The notes below the pieces were generated by a model, which was not told the origin of the DNA, did not search any database, and saw nothing but the letters and a program-made list of their open reading frames with translations. A stretch of DNA of 64,000 nucleotides from an uncultured Acetatifactor sp. (lineage in GTDB: Bacteria; Bacillota; Clostridia; Lachnospirales; Lachnospiraceae), in contig CANREV010000008.1 in assembly GCA_947629645.1 (NCBI GenBank), positions 1 through 64,000 of the forward strand, read 5' to 3'. Below, in pieces: positions 9,127 to 18,483 of this stretch (positions are counted from its first letter, which is position 1; the number at the start of each line of letters is the position of its first letter). The translations under genes were made by a program, and so were the position numbers.

Positions 9127-9984
9127 ATGATAAAAGACATGTTTGAAAACAAAAAAACCATTTCCTTTGAAGTATTTCCCCCCAAAAAGGACGGCGAGTT
9201 TGACGCCGCCTTTGAGGTGTTAGATTCCCTGGCACAGTTAAAGCCCGATTTCATCAGCGTCACATACGGCGCCGGCGGAAGCCGTTGCGGCAAGACCGTG
9301 GAGATCGCCTCCTACATCCAGAATAAACTGCATATTGACGCCATGGCCCACATGACCTGCGTGGGGACCAAAAAAGAACAGCTCCTTTCCGTCTATGAGG
9401 AACTGAAAAAAAACAATGTAAATCATGTGCTGGCGCTGCGGGGCGACCGCCCAAAGGATATGAGCGATGAACAGTTTGCTTCCCGCGACTTTATACACGC
9501 CAACGACATGATGGCCTTTTTGAAGGAACATACGGACCTGCATCTTGCGGGCGCGTGCTATCCTGAAAAGCACTTTGAAAGTTTCAGCATGGAATCCGAC
9601 TTAAACAACCTCAAAAGAAAGCAGGACGCCGGGGCGGAATTTCTGATCAGCCAGCTTTTCTTCGACAATGATTACTACTACAGCTTCCTGGAAAAGGCCC
9701 GGAAAAAAGGAATCACCATCCCTGTCTGCGCGGGGATCATGCCGATCACTACCGCAAAGCAGATCGGCACTACGGTGACGCTCTCCGGCTCCAGCATCCC
9801 TAAGGCGCTGGCGGATATTTTCGCCACCTACGCGGATAATCCCGAGGAGATGCGTAAGGCCGGTATCGACTACGCTATCCGCCAGATCCGCGACCTTCAG
9901 GAAAACGGCGTAAACGATGTCCACATCTACACCATGAACAAGCCAGAGACGGCCGCGGAGATCATGAAGAATATCTACCGATAG
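9127..9984 (+). CDS. metF: 5,10-methylenetetrahydrofolate reductase (start set at MIKDMFENKK; the ORF track starts at 9073)
   Basis: TISFEVFPPKKDGEF, SVTYGAGGS, HMTCVG, ALRGDRPKD motifs. Confidence 0.92.
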   Translation: MIKDMFENKKTISFEVFPPKKDGEFDAAFEVLDSLAQLKPDFISVTYGAGGSRCGKTVEIASYIQNKLHIDAMAHMTCVGTKKEQLLSVYEELKKNNVNHVLALRGDRPKDMSDEQFASRDFIHANDMMAFLKEHTDLHLAGACYPEKHFESFSMESDLNNLKRKQDAGAEFLISQLFFDNDYYYSFLEKARKKGITIPVCAGIMPITTAKQIGTTVTLSGSSIPKALADIFATYADNPEEMRKAGIDYAIRQIRDLQENGVNDVHIYTMNKPETAAEIMKNIYR

Positions 9985-10004
9985 ACAATGCACAAAACTT
10001 CCCT

Positions 10005-11141
10005 TTATTTCAGGATATAAAACTGGCTGTATAACAGCAGCCAGTTTGCCCGAAACCACTGCATAATCTGCCAATAGCCGCAGCCTCGCAGACCATACTC
10101 TTTGATCAGGTCAAATTTTGCCTGAAGGCTTCTCACATCTTCAAACCACACTTCATGCTCTGTCCCATTATCCACATAAGTAAAATAAGGGCTCTGCGCC
10201 AGCTCATTAAAGCGGATTTCCGCGCCCTGTTCCACTGCGATCCGCACCGCCTGAACATTGTTTATCGTGGCGGCCTTCGTCACCCCGCGCTCATAGGGCA
10301 GAGGCCAGTCGTAGCCGTAATTGGGAATGCCGAGATTGATCTTCTCTCCGGGGATCTGGGTCAAAGCATACTCCACTACACGGCGCACCTGATCGATGGG
10401 CGCCACCGCCATCGGCGGTCCGTAGGTATAGCCCCACTCGTAAGTCATCAGCAGAACATGATCCGCAGCCTCCCCCAGAGCCTGATAATCTTTGCCTTCA
10501 TAAAGCAATCCTTTCTGATCGGATGAGGTCTTTGGGGCAAGCGCCACGGAAGTGTGATATCCGTATGACCGCATAGTTTCAGCCACCTGACGCACAAAAG
10601 CCGTAAAGGCATCCCGATCCTTTGCAAGGATGTACTCAAAATCAATATCTACGCCCTGATATCCCTTCTCTTCCATGGTCCTTAAGAGATTGTCGATCAG
10701 ATTCTCCCGATACGCTTCCTCGTTGACCACCGAATGGATCAGCTGATTATTGAAGTTTCCGTCTGCGCCGAACGGCGTCAGCGTAAGGACAGGCCGGGTT
10801 CCGGACCGAAGGGCCAGTTCGATCATCCACATATCATCCCCATATTCCGGGGGAATCAGCTCCCCATCAGAAGTAAATCCGTAGGAAAAAACGGGAAGCT
10901 CTGACAGATAGGGAAGCGTCTGCTCCAATACCCACCGACTGATAAAGGGATAGGCGTAACCGCTGACCGATATGGCTCTTGACGCATTCCGCACATAATC
11001 GTTTATCAAAAGAGCCTGCCCAACGGCAAGCTCATAAGGGTACACCAACTGATTGTCATAAATGATCTGCTCCGCACCGACTCCGGTTTCTTCCGCTATC
11101 CTGTCTACCGTATCACCCGTTTTGACCACATATATTTCCAT
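10005..11141 (-). CDS. LysM + GH18 glycosidase (SleL/YaaH-like spore cortex-lytic type); start set at MEIYVVKTGD
   Basis: LysM EIYVVKTGDTVDRIAEETGVGAEQIIYDNQL; GH18 motif GVDIDFEYI. Confidence 0.85.
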   Translation of the reverse strand: MEIYVVKTGDTVDRIAEETGVGAEQIIYDNQLVYPYELAVGQALLINDYVRNASRAISVSGYAYPFISRWVLEQTLPYLSELPVFSYGFTSDGELIPPEYGDDMWMIELALRSGTRPVLTLTPFGADGNFNNQLIHSVVNEEAYRENLIDNLLRTMEEKGYQGVDIDFEYILAKDRDAFTAFVRQVAETMRSYGYHTSVALAPKTSSDQKGLLYEGKDYQALGEAADHVLLMTYEWGYTYGPPMAVAPIDQVRRVVEYALTQIPGEKINLGIPNYGYDWPLPYERGVTKAATINNVQAVRIAVEQGAEIRFNELAQSPYFTYVDNGTEHEVWFEDVRSLQAKFDLIKEYGLRGCGYWQIMQWFRANWLLLYSQFYILK

Positions 11142-11202
11142 GCTGCAAACTCCAAAAGCATCCTTACTTCCAACATATGTTAAAAGGACGCACTTCATGA
11201 GG

Positions 11203-11838
11203 TCACACGCCAACTTTTTTGCAAAGATCCTGGAGACAGCACCTGTCACAATAGGGGTGGGTTCTGGCGGTACATACGGCTCTTCCGTGGTCTACCAGGC
11301 GGTGGCAGAAATCGTTCCCCTCCTTTGGCGGAATGATCTTTTTCAGCGCCGCCTCCACTTTCGCCGGTTCCCTGATCCCATCCACAAGGCCCATGCGGTT
11401 TACCAGACGGATACAGTGCGTGTCTGTCACGATGGCAGGCTTTCCGAACATGTCCCCCATGATAAGGTTCGCGCTCTTTCGCCCCACTCCCGGCAGCGCC
11501 AGCAGCCTGTCAAAGTCATCCGGCACATTGCCGCCGTACTCATCCCGAAGCACCTTCATACAGGCGTTGATATCTCTTGCCTTGCTGCGTCCCAGCCCGC
11601 AGGGATGCACGATCTTTTCAATCTCTTCCACGGAAGCCTCCGCCAGCGCGTTGACATCGGGAAATACTTTATAAAGCTCTTCCACCACCACATTCACTCT
11701 GGCATCGGTACACTGTGCCGCCAGCCGGACGCTGACTAAAAGTTTCCACGCCTGATCATAGTCCAGGGTGCAGTCAGATTCCGGATACTCCTTTTTTAAT
11801 CTCTCTATGATTTCCAAAGCACGCTGTTTTTTCGTCAT
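11203..11838 (-). CDS. nth: Endonuclease III
   Basis: HhH region LPGVGRKSANLIMGDMFGKPAIVTDTH and terminal Fe-S Cys cluster CTARTHPYCDRCCLQDLC. Confidence 0.92.
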   Translation of the reverse strand: MTKKQRALEIIERLKKEYPESDCTLDYDQAWKLLVSVRLAAQCTDARVNVVVEELYKVFPDVNALAEASVEEIEKIVHPCGLGRSKARDINACMKVLRDEYGGNVPDDFDRLLALPGVGRKSANLIMGDMFGKPAIVTDTHCIRLVNRMGLVDGIREPAKVEAALKKIIPPKEGNDFCHRLVDHGRAVCTARTHPYCDRCCLQDLCKKVGV

Positions 11839-11889
11839 ATCCTCTCCGTTTTCCAGCGATCGGGTTAAGCGTTTCCGCGCCTTTTCCCG

Positions 11890-14604
11890 CTACGCTTTCC
11901 TGTAAGTACTCTCGTCCAGATCCGCCACCAGGGCCTGTGCCTCCTCCATGGTAGCGGGCAGTTTCTCCCGTATAAATTCCAGCGCCATGATCACATTCAG
12001 ACAAAACTGCGCCGTAAAATTAGTGGTAATCCAGGGAATTTCCTTTAACTGTTCCCGATTGCCGCAGTCCTGCAGATACACATGGCCAAAGCCCTCGTGC
12101 TCCGTCCCGTTGATCTGGGCGTGCAAAAGGATCTTCCATGTTCTCTGAGCCAGCGTCTCATCTTTTAAATACCAGGCTCCATACGCCGCGATACCCGCTG
12201 CCATAAAAGGCAGGCTGAACTCCCTGTCCATCACCAGGCCGCCCGATTCCCTGAGCTGTTCCTCCCGCGGCAGGTAATAAAATCTGCCAAGCTGCGCCAC
12301 CATTCTTTTCCAGTCCTCATCTTCCATCAGATCGCCCAGCTCCGTCCACACCTGGGGCGATCCCATACAGATCTGCAGATGACATCCGCCCGTAGTGCGT
12401 TCCCCGATATATCGCAGATGACAGGTTTCAGGATCAAACTCAAAGTCCGGCCCCGAAACAAGCCCCAGGGGCGTCCGGCTGATGTCTTCGATCCCCGTCC
12501 TTATTTTTTCCAGATAACGGGAATCGTTAAACCTCTCCCACCTGGTCATCCAGTTAGAACATAAAGAGGACCAGTCGGGTCCGCTTCTGGCGTGGCTGGG
12601 GTATACCATGTCCCTGGGATCGAAAAAGTCACCCAGCGGGTCTTTATTTAAAAAGCTCAGTTCATTATCCTTTAACTCTTCAAAGATATCTTCCAGCCGC
12701 CTGTCACCTGTCATGTAGTAGAAATACCTGTGATGAGATGCCATGGCTATGCGTGCCTCCTTACAGGGACAACCCCAGTGACGGACATTGTGCCTGGAAC
12801 CCAGCCCTTTATATCTGCCCATGTGATACACGTCTACCTCGGAAGCATGACGGGACAGTTTTTCCGCAAAGGTAAACACATCCTCCCTGCCTGTGCGCAT
12901 GAAATACAACCACAGCCACAAAGTGGGCACCAGCTCCGTATTGTCCCAGGCGTATCCGCCCACATCGTACTTCCACTGATGCCGCACGCCATCGTAGGTA
13001 TGCATAATGTCTCCGTAATTGAACATACCGTACCAGCCGCGCTGTTTTACTTCTTCCTTGTAAAAATCAAAGGCACGCTCCAGCTGTTCTTCCAGCCACC
13101 GCTCCATCTCTGTGTCTAAAGAGGGCAGGGACCAATACCCGAAAGCGCGCAGCTTATGATAATACTCCGGCAGTCCCGTATAGATCGGCGGTCTGTCCGC
13201 CTGCCGGGCAAACTGAAGCACTTCCTGATCTTCGGGGATCATTTCCTGGGAAAAACCGATCAGACACTCGCTGGTACAGGCGATACCGTAAGGCGTTGCC
13301 CCTTTATAATCGTATCCCTCATAGCAGACTTTGTTGTAGCCTCTGTCAGCATAATGTCTGAAATCCATAGGCGCTGCCGTGGGCGACCAGAACCAGAGCG
13401 TGCAGCGGGCACATTCCCCGTCCAGCCCTGAAACAGTGTAGCCGGAAGGATATTTCTCCCAAAAATCACGGATGCATACAAGCACGCTCCCCGCTTCCGA
13501 GCCAAAAGACAACGCGCCCCTGGTGCGCTGTCCGTGAAGACTGTCTATGTAGCAGCAGTTTCCAGGCTCCAGCTTCTTTCTCACCAGAAAATGGCTGGCA
13601 CTGTCCTGACAAATATCGTACACGCTCCAGTGAGGCGTCTCGGGAATCACCTGATCTACAATCTCCCGCTCCTGCTCTGTAAGACATAGTTTTTCTCCCC
13701 GCATCTGGTCCTCATAAAGCTTCCCCGGCACCCGCGGACGCCATGATGTCAGAGACGCCACTGTCTCATGAAACACACCGTGGTCTCCCTGAAACTTGAT
13801 ATGCCTGTTAAAAAGCTCGCCCGATACTGGGACATCAAAAGAAACGCCCAGACCCTTTAAGAAATCTTTATCCTCATCTCCGTCATAGAGAAAGGTATGG
13901 GTAAAGTGCAGCACGGGACTGTTCTGGTTGATCCTGATCCGGATGATAAAGGGGATTTTTTCTTCTCCATTTTTGTCCCGGTGGCTGCCAGTACATTTCA
14001 GGATACATTGGAGTGCTCCCTGTTCCTCCACTTCCACCTCTTTCACAATCCCCTCATAAGGTTTTGTGACTCTGGCTTCACAGCCCTCCAGCAAAACGGG
14101 GTTTTCCAGCTGCAGCACGGCTTTCGCCTGGGAAGCCGCCACGCCCTGCGGGGTGCGTACCTCGTCAAATAACAGACCGCTGCCTCTGGTCACCTGAACA
14201 CAAAATATGCCGTTGTTCACCTGTATCCGCTTTCCGTCATCTTTGAAAGACAAAGGCGCGGCGGACGTACTCTGAGATTCCCCGTCCAAAACAGGATCTG
14301 CGGGCAGCAAAACGCTGTCCGCCCCAAAGGATTCCGGCATCTTCTCCGGCACCGCTCCATCCTCCGGAAAGACTTCCATCTCCTCCCCCAGCAGAGCGCT
14401 GTCCGCGGTATGAGCCGTCCACTTTACCGAACCGTCCGGCCAGTAAGCCGTGACCCTCGACTGCAAAGGCACCTTCCGGCCCTCTTTGCTGATACACTTG
14501 TAAACTGTCTGCTCCCCGCATCTTCCCTTTTCCCACATACATCCAAAGGTAGTGTATCCCGACAGTGTCTCTTTGCGCAATCGTCTCAGTATCATTCCAT
14601 CCAA
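11890..14604 (-). CDS. YetA/PcRGLX-like (RIFT-barrel) putative exo-rhamnogalacturonan lyase-family protein
   Basis: 904 aa; N-terminus with YWPDGSVKWTAHTA pattern typical of the YetA family; neighbours GH2 and YesU-like genes. Confidence 0.65.
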   Translation of the reverse strand: MDGMILRRLRKETLSGYTTFGCMWEKGRCGEQTVYKCISKEGRKVPLQSRVTAYWPDGSVKWTAHTADSALLGEEMEVFPEDGAVPEKMPESFGADSVLLPADPVLDGESQSTSAAPLSFKDDGKRIQVNNGIFCVQVTRGSGLLFDEVRTPQGVAASQAKAVLQLENPVLLEGCEARVTKPYEGIVKEVEVEEQGALQCILKCTGSHRDKNGEEKIPFIIRIRINQNSPVLHFTHTFLYDGDEDKDFLKGLGVSFDVPVSGELFNRHIKFQGDHGVFHETVASLTSWRPRVPGKLYEDQMRGEKLCLTEQEREIVDQVIPETPHWSVYDICQDSASHFLVRKKLEPGNCCYIDSLHGQRTRGALSFGSEAGSVLVCIRDFWEKYPSGYTVSGLDGECARCTLWFWSPTAAPMDFRHYADRGYNKVCYEGYDYKGATPYGIACTSECLIGFSQEMIPEDQEVLQFARQADRPPIYTGLPEYYHKLRAFGYWSLPSLDTEMERWLEEQLERAFDFYKEEVKQRGWYGMFNYGDIMHTYDGVRHQWKYDVGGYAWDNTELVPTLWLWLYFMRTGREDVFTFAEKLSRHASEVDVYHMGRYKGLGSRHNVRHWGCPCKEARIAMASHHRYFYYMTGDRRLEDIFEELKDNELSFLNKDPLGDFFDPRDMVYPSHARSGPDWSSLCSNWMTRWERFNDSRYLEKIRTGIEDISRTPLGLVSGPDFEFDPETCHLRYIGERTTGGCHLQICMGSPQVWTELGDLMEDEDWKRMVAQLGRFYYLPREEQLRESGGLVMDREFSLPFMAAGIAAYGAWYLKDETLAQRTWKILLHAQINGTEHEGFGHVYLQDCGNREQLKEIPWITTNFTAQFCLNVIMALEFIREKLPATMEEAQALVADLDESTYRKA

Positions 14605-14622
14605 CCCCTTTTACACTATAAA

Positions 14623-17600
14623 TTAATTGTCGATCTCCTTCGTGGAAGATTTCTGCCCGGCCTCCCAGAATACCTGATCGGAAGCTGCCGCGGTTTCCCC
14701 GCAGATCACATGCAGCCCCGCCGCCTGCACCACGGCTTTCTTTTTCTGAAATACCTGAATCCAGCCTTCTCTGGTGCTTTTCCAGACGGTTTTATCCTGA
14801 CACCCGTAGCAGGAAAGCACCGTCACCCGTAAACATTTAGCGGTCACGGGCGCCTTGAAAGAAATTTTCTGGGACAGACTGGTATTTAACAACGTCCCGG
14901 ACCACGCCGATTTAAAACCGCCGGTCTGCTCATCCCGATATTCCACTCTGCAGTCTTTGAGGAAGCCCTCATGCGCTCTGTCCTTTTGTTCCGGCAGATA
15001 TAAAATTCCCTGAATTTCTATAGCCTGTTTTAAGACCAGCGTGATGGTGACTGGGAAGTCCTCTTTCTCGATCCGGGTAGATGTGTTGGGATTGGCGTCC
15101 GTCACCGCATCTCTCACCACCGCTGCATCCGAATCATACAGACATTCCTGAACCAGCCGCTCCATACGCTGCACGGGGAACAGCTTTTCCTCCACCGCTT
15201 CGCAGGAGATATCCTCCTTGGGCGCAAACTCTTCAGAAGACGCATACTGTAAAATTGCCTGCTTTAAACACCAGGCCGCCGGACGATCTTCAAAACTTCC
15301 CTCCAGATCGGCGGACACCACAAACAATCTGCCCTGTCCCACCTTCGCTTCCCACATAAGCCCTAGGGGAAGGCTTCTATTCCAGTCATCGATGGGCCGC
15401 ACCACAGGCTGCACATTTTCCATATCTTTTAGCCAGAATCCTCGGGCATGCTCCAAAATATCCTCCCACTGCCATCCGCCGTCTTTATCCGTGGGGAACA
15501 TCTGAAATACAGGATGATCCTCTCTGACCACAAGACCCAGATTTCTGACCCATGAGGGACCCATCTGCCCGTTCCAGAACACATTTTTGATGGAAAGTCC
15601 GGGGCAATCATAGGACAATTCAGACAGATGGGGCGCATAGACGACCCGCCCGCCCCGTCCAAGAGCAGCCTTTGCCTCCTGCCACTTTCTTGTATATAAC
15701 ACATCCGCCCCGTTTTTGTCCCGATTCTCCGACTCCGCAAACACTGTAAGCTGCCAGCTGTTTTTCACATCTCCCAAAGAAAGCTCCAGCAGAAACATGC
15801 CGCTCTTTTTCACCGCTCCAAAATCAATGGACAAGACGCCTGCCTGAACGCAGCTTCCACAGGGTATGTTCACATCCGGTATCTCTCCAAAAGCAAGGAT
15901 CCTGCCGCTTTCCTTTTCCGCAAGTTTCCACAGAATCGTTTCTCCCAAAATCGGCTTTTCTCCAAAATGGCTTACTTCCACCGACACCCGAGCTTTATCG
16001 GTGTTCTTCCAGACATAAGAAGGCAGCCGCGTCAACAGCACCGTATCCCCGCAAAAGCTTCTGAATTCCTCCGCGGCGGCATACCCTTTATTCTCCCAGA
16101 GAATATCCAGAAAACCTACCAGCGCCGTTCCCTGCCCCGCGTAGTCATGAAGATCAAGCAATTCAAATCCTTTCAGCTGGGGCGTCCTGAAATTCGCCTC
16201 CAATTCCTCCTTGTAGAGCCGCAGCTGGTTTCTTCCGGAACACCAGAGAAAATCCTTCGCGTAAGGCAGTACGCCGCTTTCGTCTGCAATCTCCCGAAAG
16301 ATCTCAAAATTGCGCGGGCGAAGGTATCCTTTCATTTTGTCTATGATCCCAAAGTCGGGGTAAGCGCACCACTGTCCCAGCTCATGACAGACCACCGGAA
16401 GCTTTGTCCCCTCCAGGGAAGGGCTGTGGTCCTTTCCCTTCCATCCGGCGGAATTACGGATGCTTCCGCCGGGGACGGGGCCATAGCCGGACCGATGGAA
16501 ATAAATAAAATCCGTGCCGGTGATATCCTTCGGCGCCGTGTCATAATGCCAGCCCGACTGAGCCGTATACAGCCTTCTGCCTCCATATCCCAGTTCTTCG
16601 TCAAAAGCCCTCGTCTCCTCCACCCAACGGCGCAATGGCTGATGCCATCTTCCGCCCGGTTCATTGGAGGGAGAGAAAAACGCAAACGAAGGATGATGCC
16701 CGAAAGCTCTTAAGATCCGCTCGGTTTCCTGTTTCAGCACATCCAGCATAGGAATATCCTCACAGAAAATATTCCACATACCGCACTCCACAAGCAAAAA
16801 GACGCCTGCCTCGTCCGCCGCCTGAAACGCCGCCTCGGGAGGACAGTAAGAATGGCAGCGTACAGCGTTCAACCCCCACTCCTTCACCGTCCGCATCCTG
16901 TTTTCCCACCATCCGGGATCGGTCTCGGGATATCCCGTCCGTGGATAATCCCCGCCGAAATGGGTGGCGCGGAAATAAATCGGTACGCCGTCCGCGTAAA
17001 AGTTTCCGTCTTTTACCTCCATACGTCTGGGGTGAGACATGACATACTCGTATTTTTGATCCTCCCTCTTTTGCAGTTCGCTCTCAGAAAGCAGCGCGAT
17101 CTCTCCCGCCATACCGTTCCATGTAGCCCCCAAAGCATCGGAGACGCCGTGGCCATCGGGACGGTAGGGATACTGCATGGAATTGTCCACACTCACCCGA
17201 AGCGTATGGGTCCCTGCGGACAGCCTGCCGCAGCCGATCTCATGAGCGGTGCAAAGGGAGATATCCTCCCCCACAAACAAATCATCTATCCACACTTTGG
17301 TATGCCATCGGGTCAGTTCAATCCGAAGCGCCCAATCCTCCAAAAGCTCTGTCTCTATCTCAAAGGTCCTCTCGTACACAGCCTCACCCACAAAATGTCT
17401 CACCGGCTGGCACAAAAAAGGCACTCTGCACTCTTTCCCGTTTCCTTTTATAAAAGGCTCCTGCTCATACCAGAAGGCATCGTGAAGCCCGCTGACCCAG
17501 GGCGTATCCACCGTCACAGGATTGCCGTACCCCGCATTCTGCAGACTGTCCGGCAGCATGATCTTTCCTGTCTGTACCCCGCTGTCCGCAGTCAGCCTGA

Positions 17601-17664
17601 TTTTCCATTCTCCCCGCAAATCAATATACATTGCCGCTCTCCTTCTCCCCTGAAATGACCGCAC
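14623..17664 (-). CDS. Glycoside hydrolase family 2 protein (beta-galactosidase/beta-glucuronidase-like)
   Basis: 1013 aa; jelly-roll GH2 N-terminus and FRATHFGGDYPRTGYPETDPGWWENRMRTVKEWGLNAVRCHSYCPPEAAFQAADEAGVFLLVE...FSPSNEPGG. Confidence 0.85.
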   Translation of the reverse strand: MRSFQGRRRAAMYIDLRGEWKIRLTADSGVQTGKIMLPDSLQNAGYGNPVTVDTPWVSGLHDAFWYEQEPFIKGNGKECRVPFLCQPVRHFVGEAVYERTFEIETELLEDWALRIELTRWHTKVWIDDLFVGEDISLCTAHEIGCGRLSAGTHTLRVSVDNSMQYPYRPDGHGVSDALGATWNGMAGEIALLSESELQKREDQKYEYVMSHPRRMEVKDGNFYADGVPIYFRATHFGGDYPRTGYPETDPGWWENRMRTVKEWGLNAVRCHSYCPPEAAFQAADEAGVFLLVECGMWNIFCEDIPMLDVLKQETERILRAFGHHPSFAFFSPSNEPGGRWHQPLRRWVEETRAFDEELGYGGRRLYTAQSGWHYDTAPKDITGTDFIYFHRSGYGPVPGGSIRNSAGWKGKDHSPSLEGTKLPVVCHELGQWCAYPDFGIIDKMKGYLRPRNFEIFREIADESGVLPYAKDFLWCSGRNQLRLYKEELEANFRTPQLKGFELLDLHDYAGQGTALVGFLDILWENKGYAAAEEFRSFCGDTVLLTRLPSYVWKNTDKARVSVEVSHFGEKPILGETILWKLAEKESGRILAFGEIPDVNIPCGSCVQAGVLSIDFGAVKKSGMFLLELSLGDVKNSWQLTVFAESENRDKNGADVLYTRKWQEAKAALGRGGRVVYAPHLSELSYDCPGLSIKNVFWNGQMGPSWVRNLGLVVREDHPVFQMFPTDKDGGWQWEDILEHARGFWLKDMENVQPVVRPIDDWNRSLPLGLMWEAKVGQGRLFVVSADLEGSFEDRPAAWCLKQAILQYASSEEFAPKEDISCEAVEEKLFPVQRMERLVQECLYDSDAAVVRDAVTDANPNTSTRIEKEDFPVTITLVLKQAIEIQGILYLPEQKDRAHEGFLKDCRVEYRDEQTGGFKSAWSGTLLNTSLSQKISFKAPVTAKCLRVTVLSCYGCQDKTVWKSTREGWIQVFQKKKAVVQAAGLHVICGETAAASDQVFWEAGQKSSTKEIDN

Positions 17665-17668
17665 CGGC

Positions 17669-18352
17669 CTACAGCGCGTAAACTTTTAAATTACTGTACT
17701 CCGCAATCAATGGCGCAAGCTGTCTGAAACCGATCTTTCCGCCCCGAAGCACAGGCCCGTAAGTCTCTCCATCATCCTCAAACCGAAAAACTTCCAATTC
17801 ATTGATTCTAAAGCTTACACTGTTTTTCTCCTTGCGCACTTCCATCCGATACGGTTCCTTCGCCTCATCCGCGTCAGGGATAGGATCTCCTCCCTGCGCC
17901 ACCAGATGAAAGCCATAACTTTTTCTCAGATTGCAAGTGTGAAAAGCTCTCTCATCCGGTTCTTTTCTGCGAAAATATGAAACATGAAAGGCGTTGATAT
18001 CGCCATGATGATACTGGGGATACTCCCCGGTCCTCTTTGTCAGTCCTTTGTCAAAAAGGTCCTCCCCGTTTCTTCCCTGGGCGCCAAAAAACAAAATACA
18101 AAGCCCCGGCTCCTGCACGGGAAGAAAATCCCATGTGATCAGTATGTCGGAGGGAAAATCCACGGGACACCACAACACATAATTCGCCTTCTGTCCGTTT
18201 TCGGCATCCAATGCGTTTTCCAGACGCATTCTGCCATTCGGAAAAGCAATTTTCGCCTTTCCCTCCAAAACAAAATCCTGAATGTCCGCCTCCCCGGCAA
18301 GCGGATTTTCATAAATCAGCTTCATCCGACTATCGTCCTCCTTTCCCTGCAC
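17669..18352 (-). CDS. DUF1961 (YesU-like) protein
   Basis: 227 aa; DVLWCPVDFPSDILITWDF-like concanavalin-type fold pattern, FFGAQGRNGEDLFD, NLRKSYGFHLVAQGGDPIPDADE. Confidence 0.75.
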   Translation of the reverse strand: MQGKEDDSRMKLIYENPLAGEADIQDFVLEGKAKIAFPNGRMRLENALDAENGQKANYVLWCPVDFPSDILITWDFLPVQEPGLCILFFGAQGRNGEDLFDKGLTKRTGEYPQYHHGDINAFHVSYFRRKEPDERAFHTCNLRKSYGFHLVAQGGDPIPDADEAKEPYRMEVRKEKNSVSFRINELEVFRFEDDGETYGPVLRGGKIGFRQLAPLIAEYSNLKVYAL

Positions 18353-18483
18353 TCCCTGCCATTTCCGGCATTTTTACCATTCCGCCCCCCGGCCGCCTGT
18401 TCATTCCTTTCATTTTCCAAAATTCCGGCTTTCTAATGCTTTCTAAAGGCATCGCTTTCCAGTGACATTTCACAGTACTCCTG

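Noticed and set aside
16852-17658. 268-aa plus-strand ORF
   Set aside because: Antisense to the GH2 gene; no coding signature.
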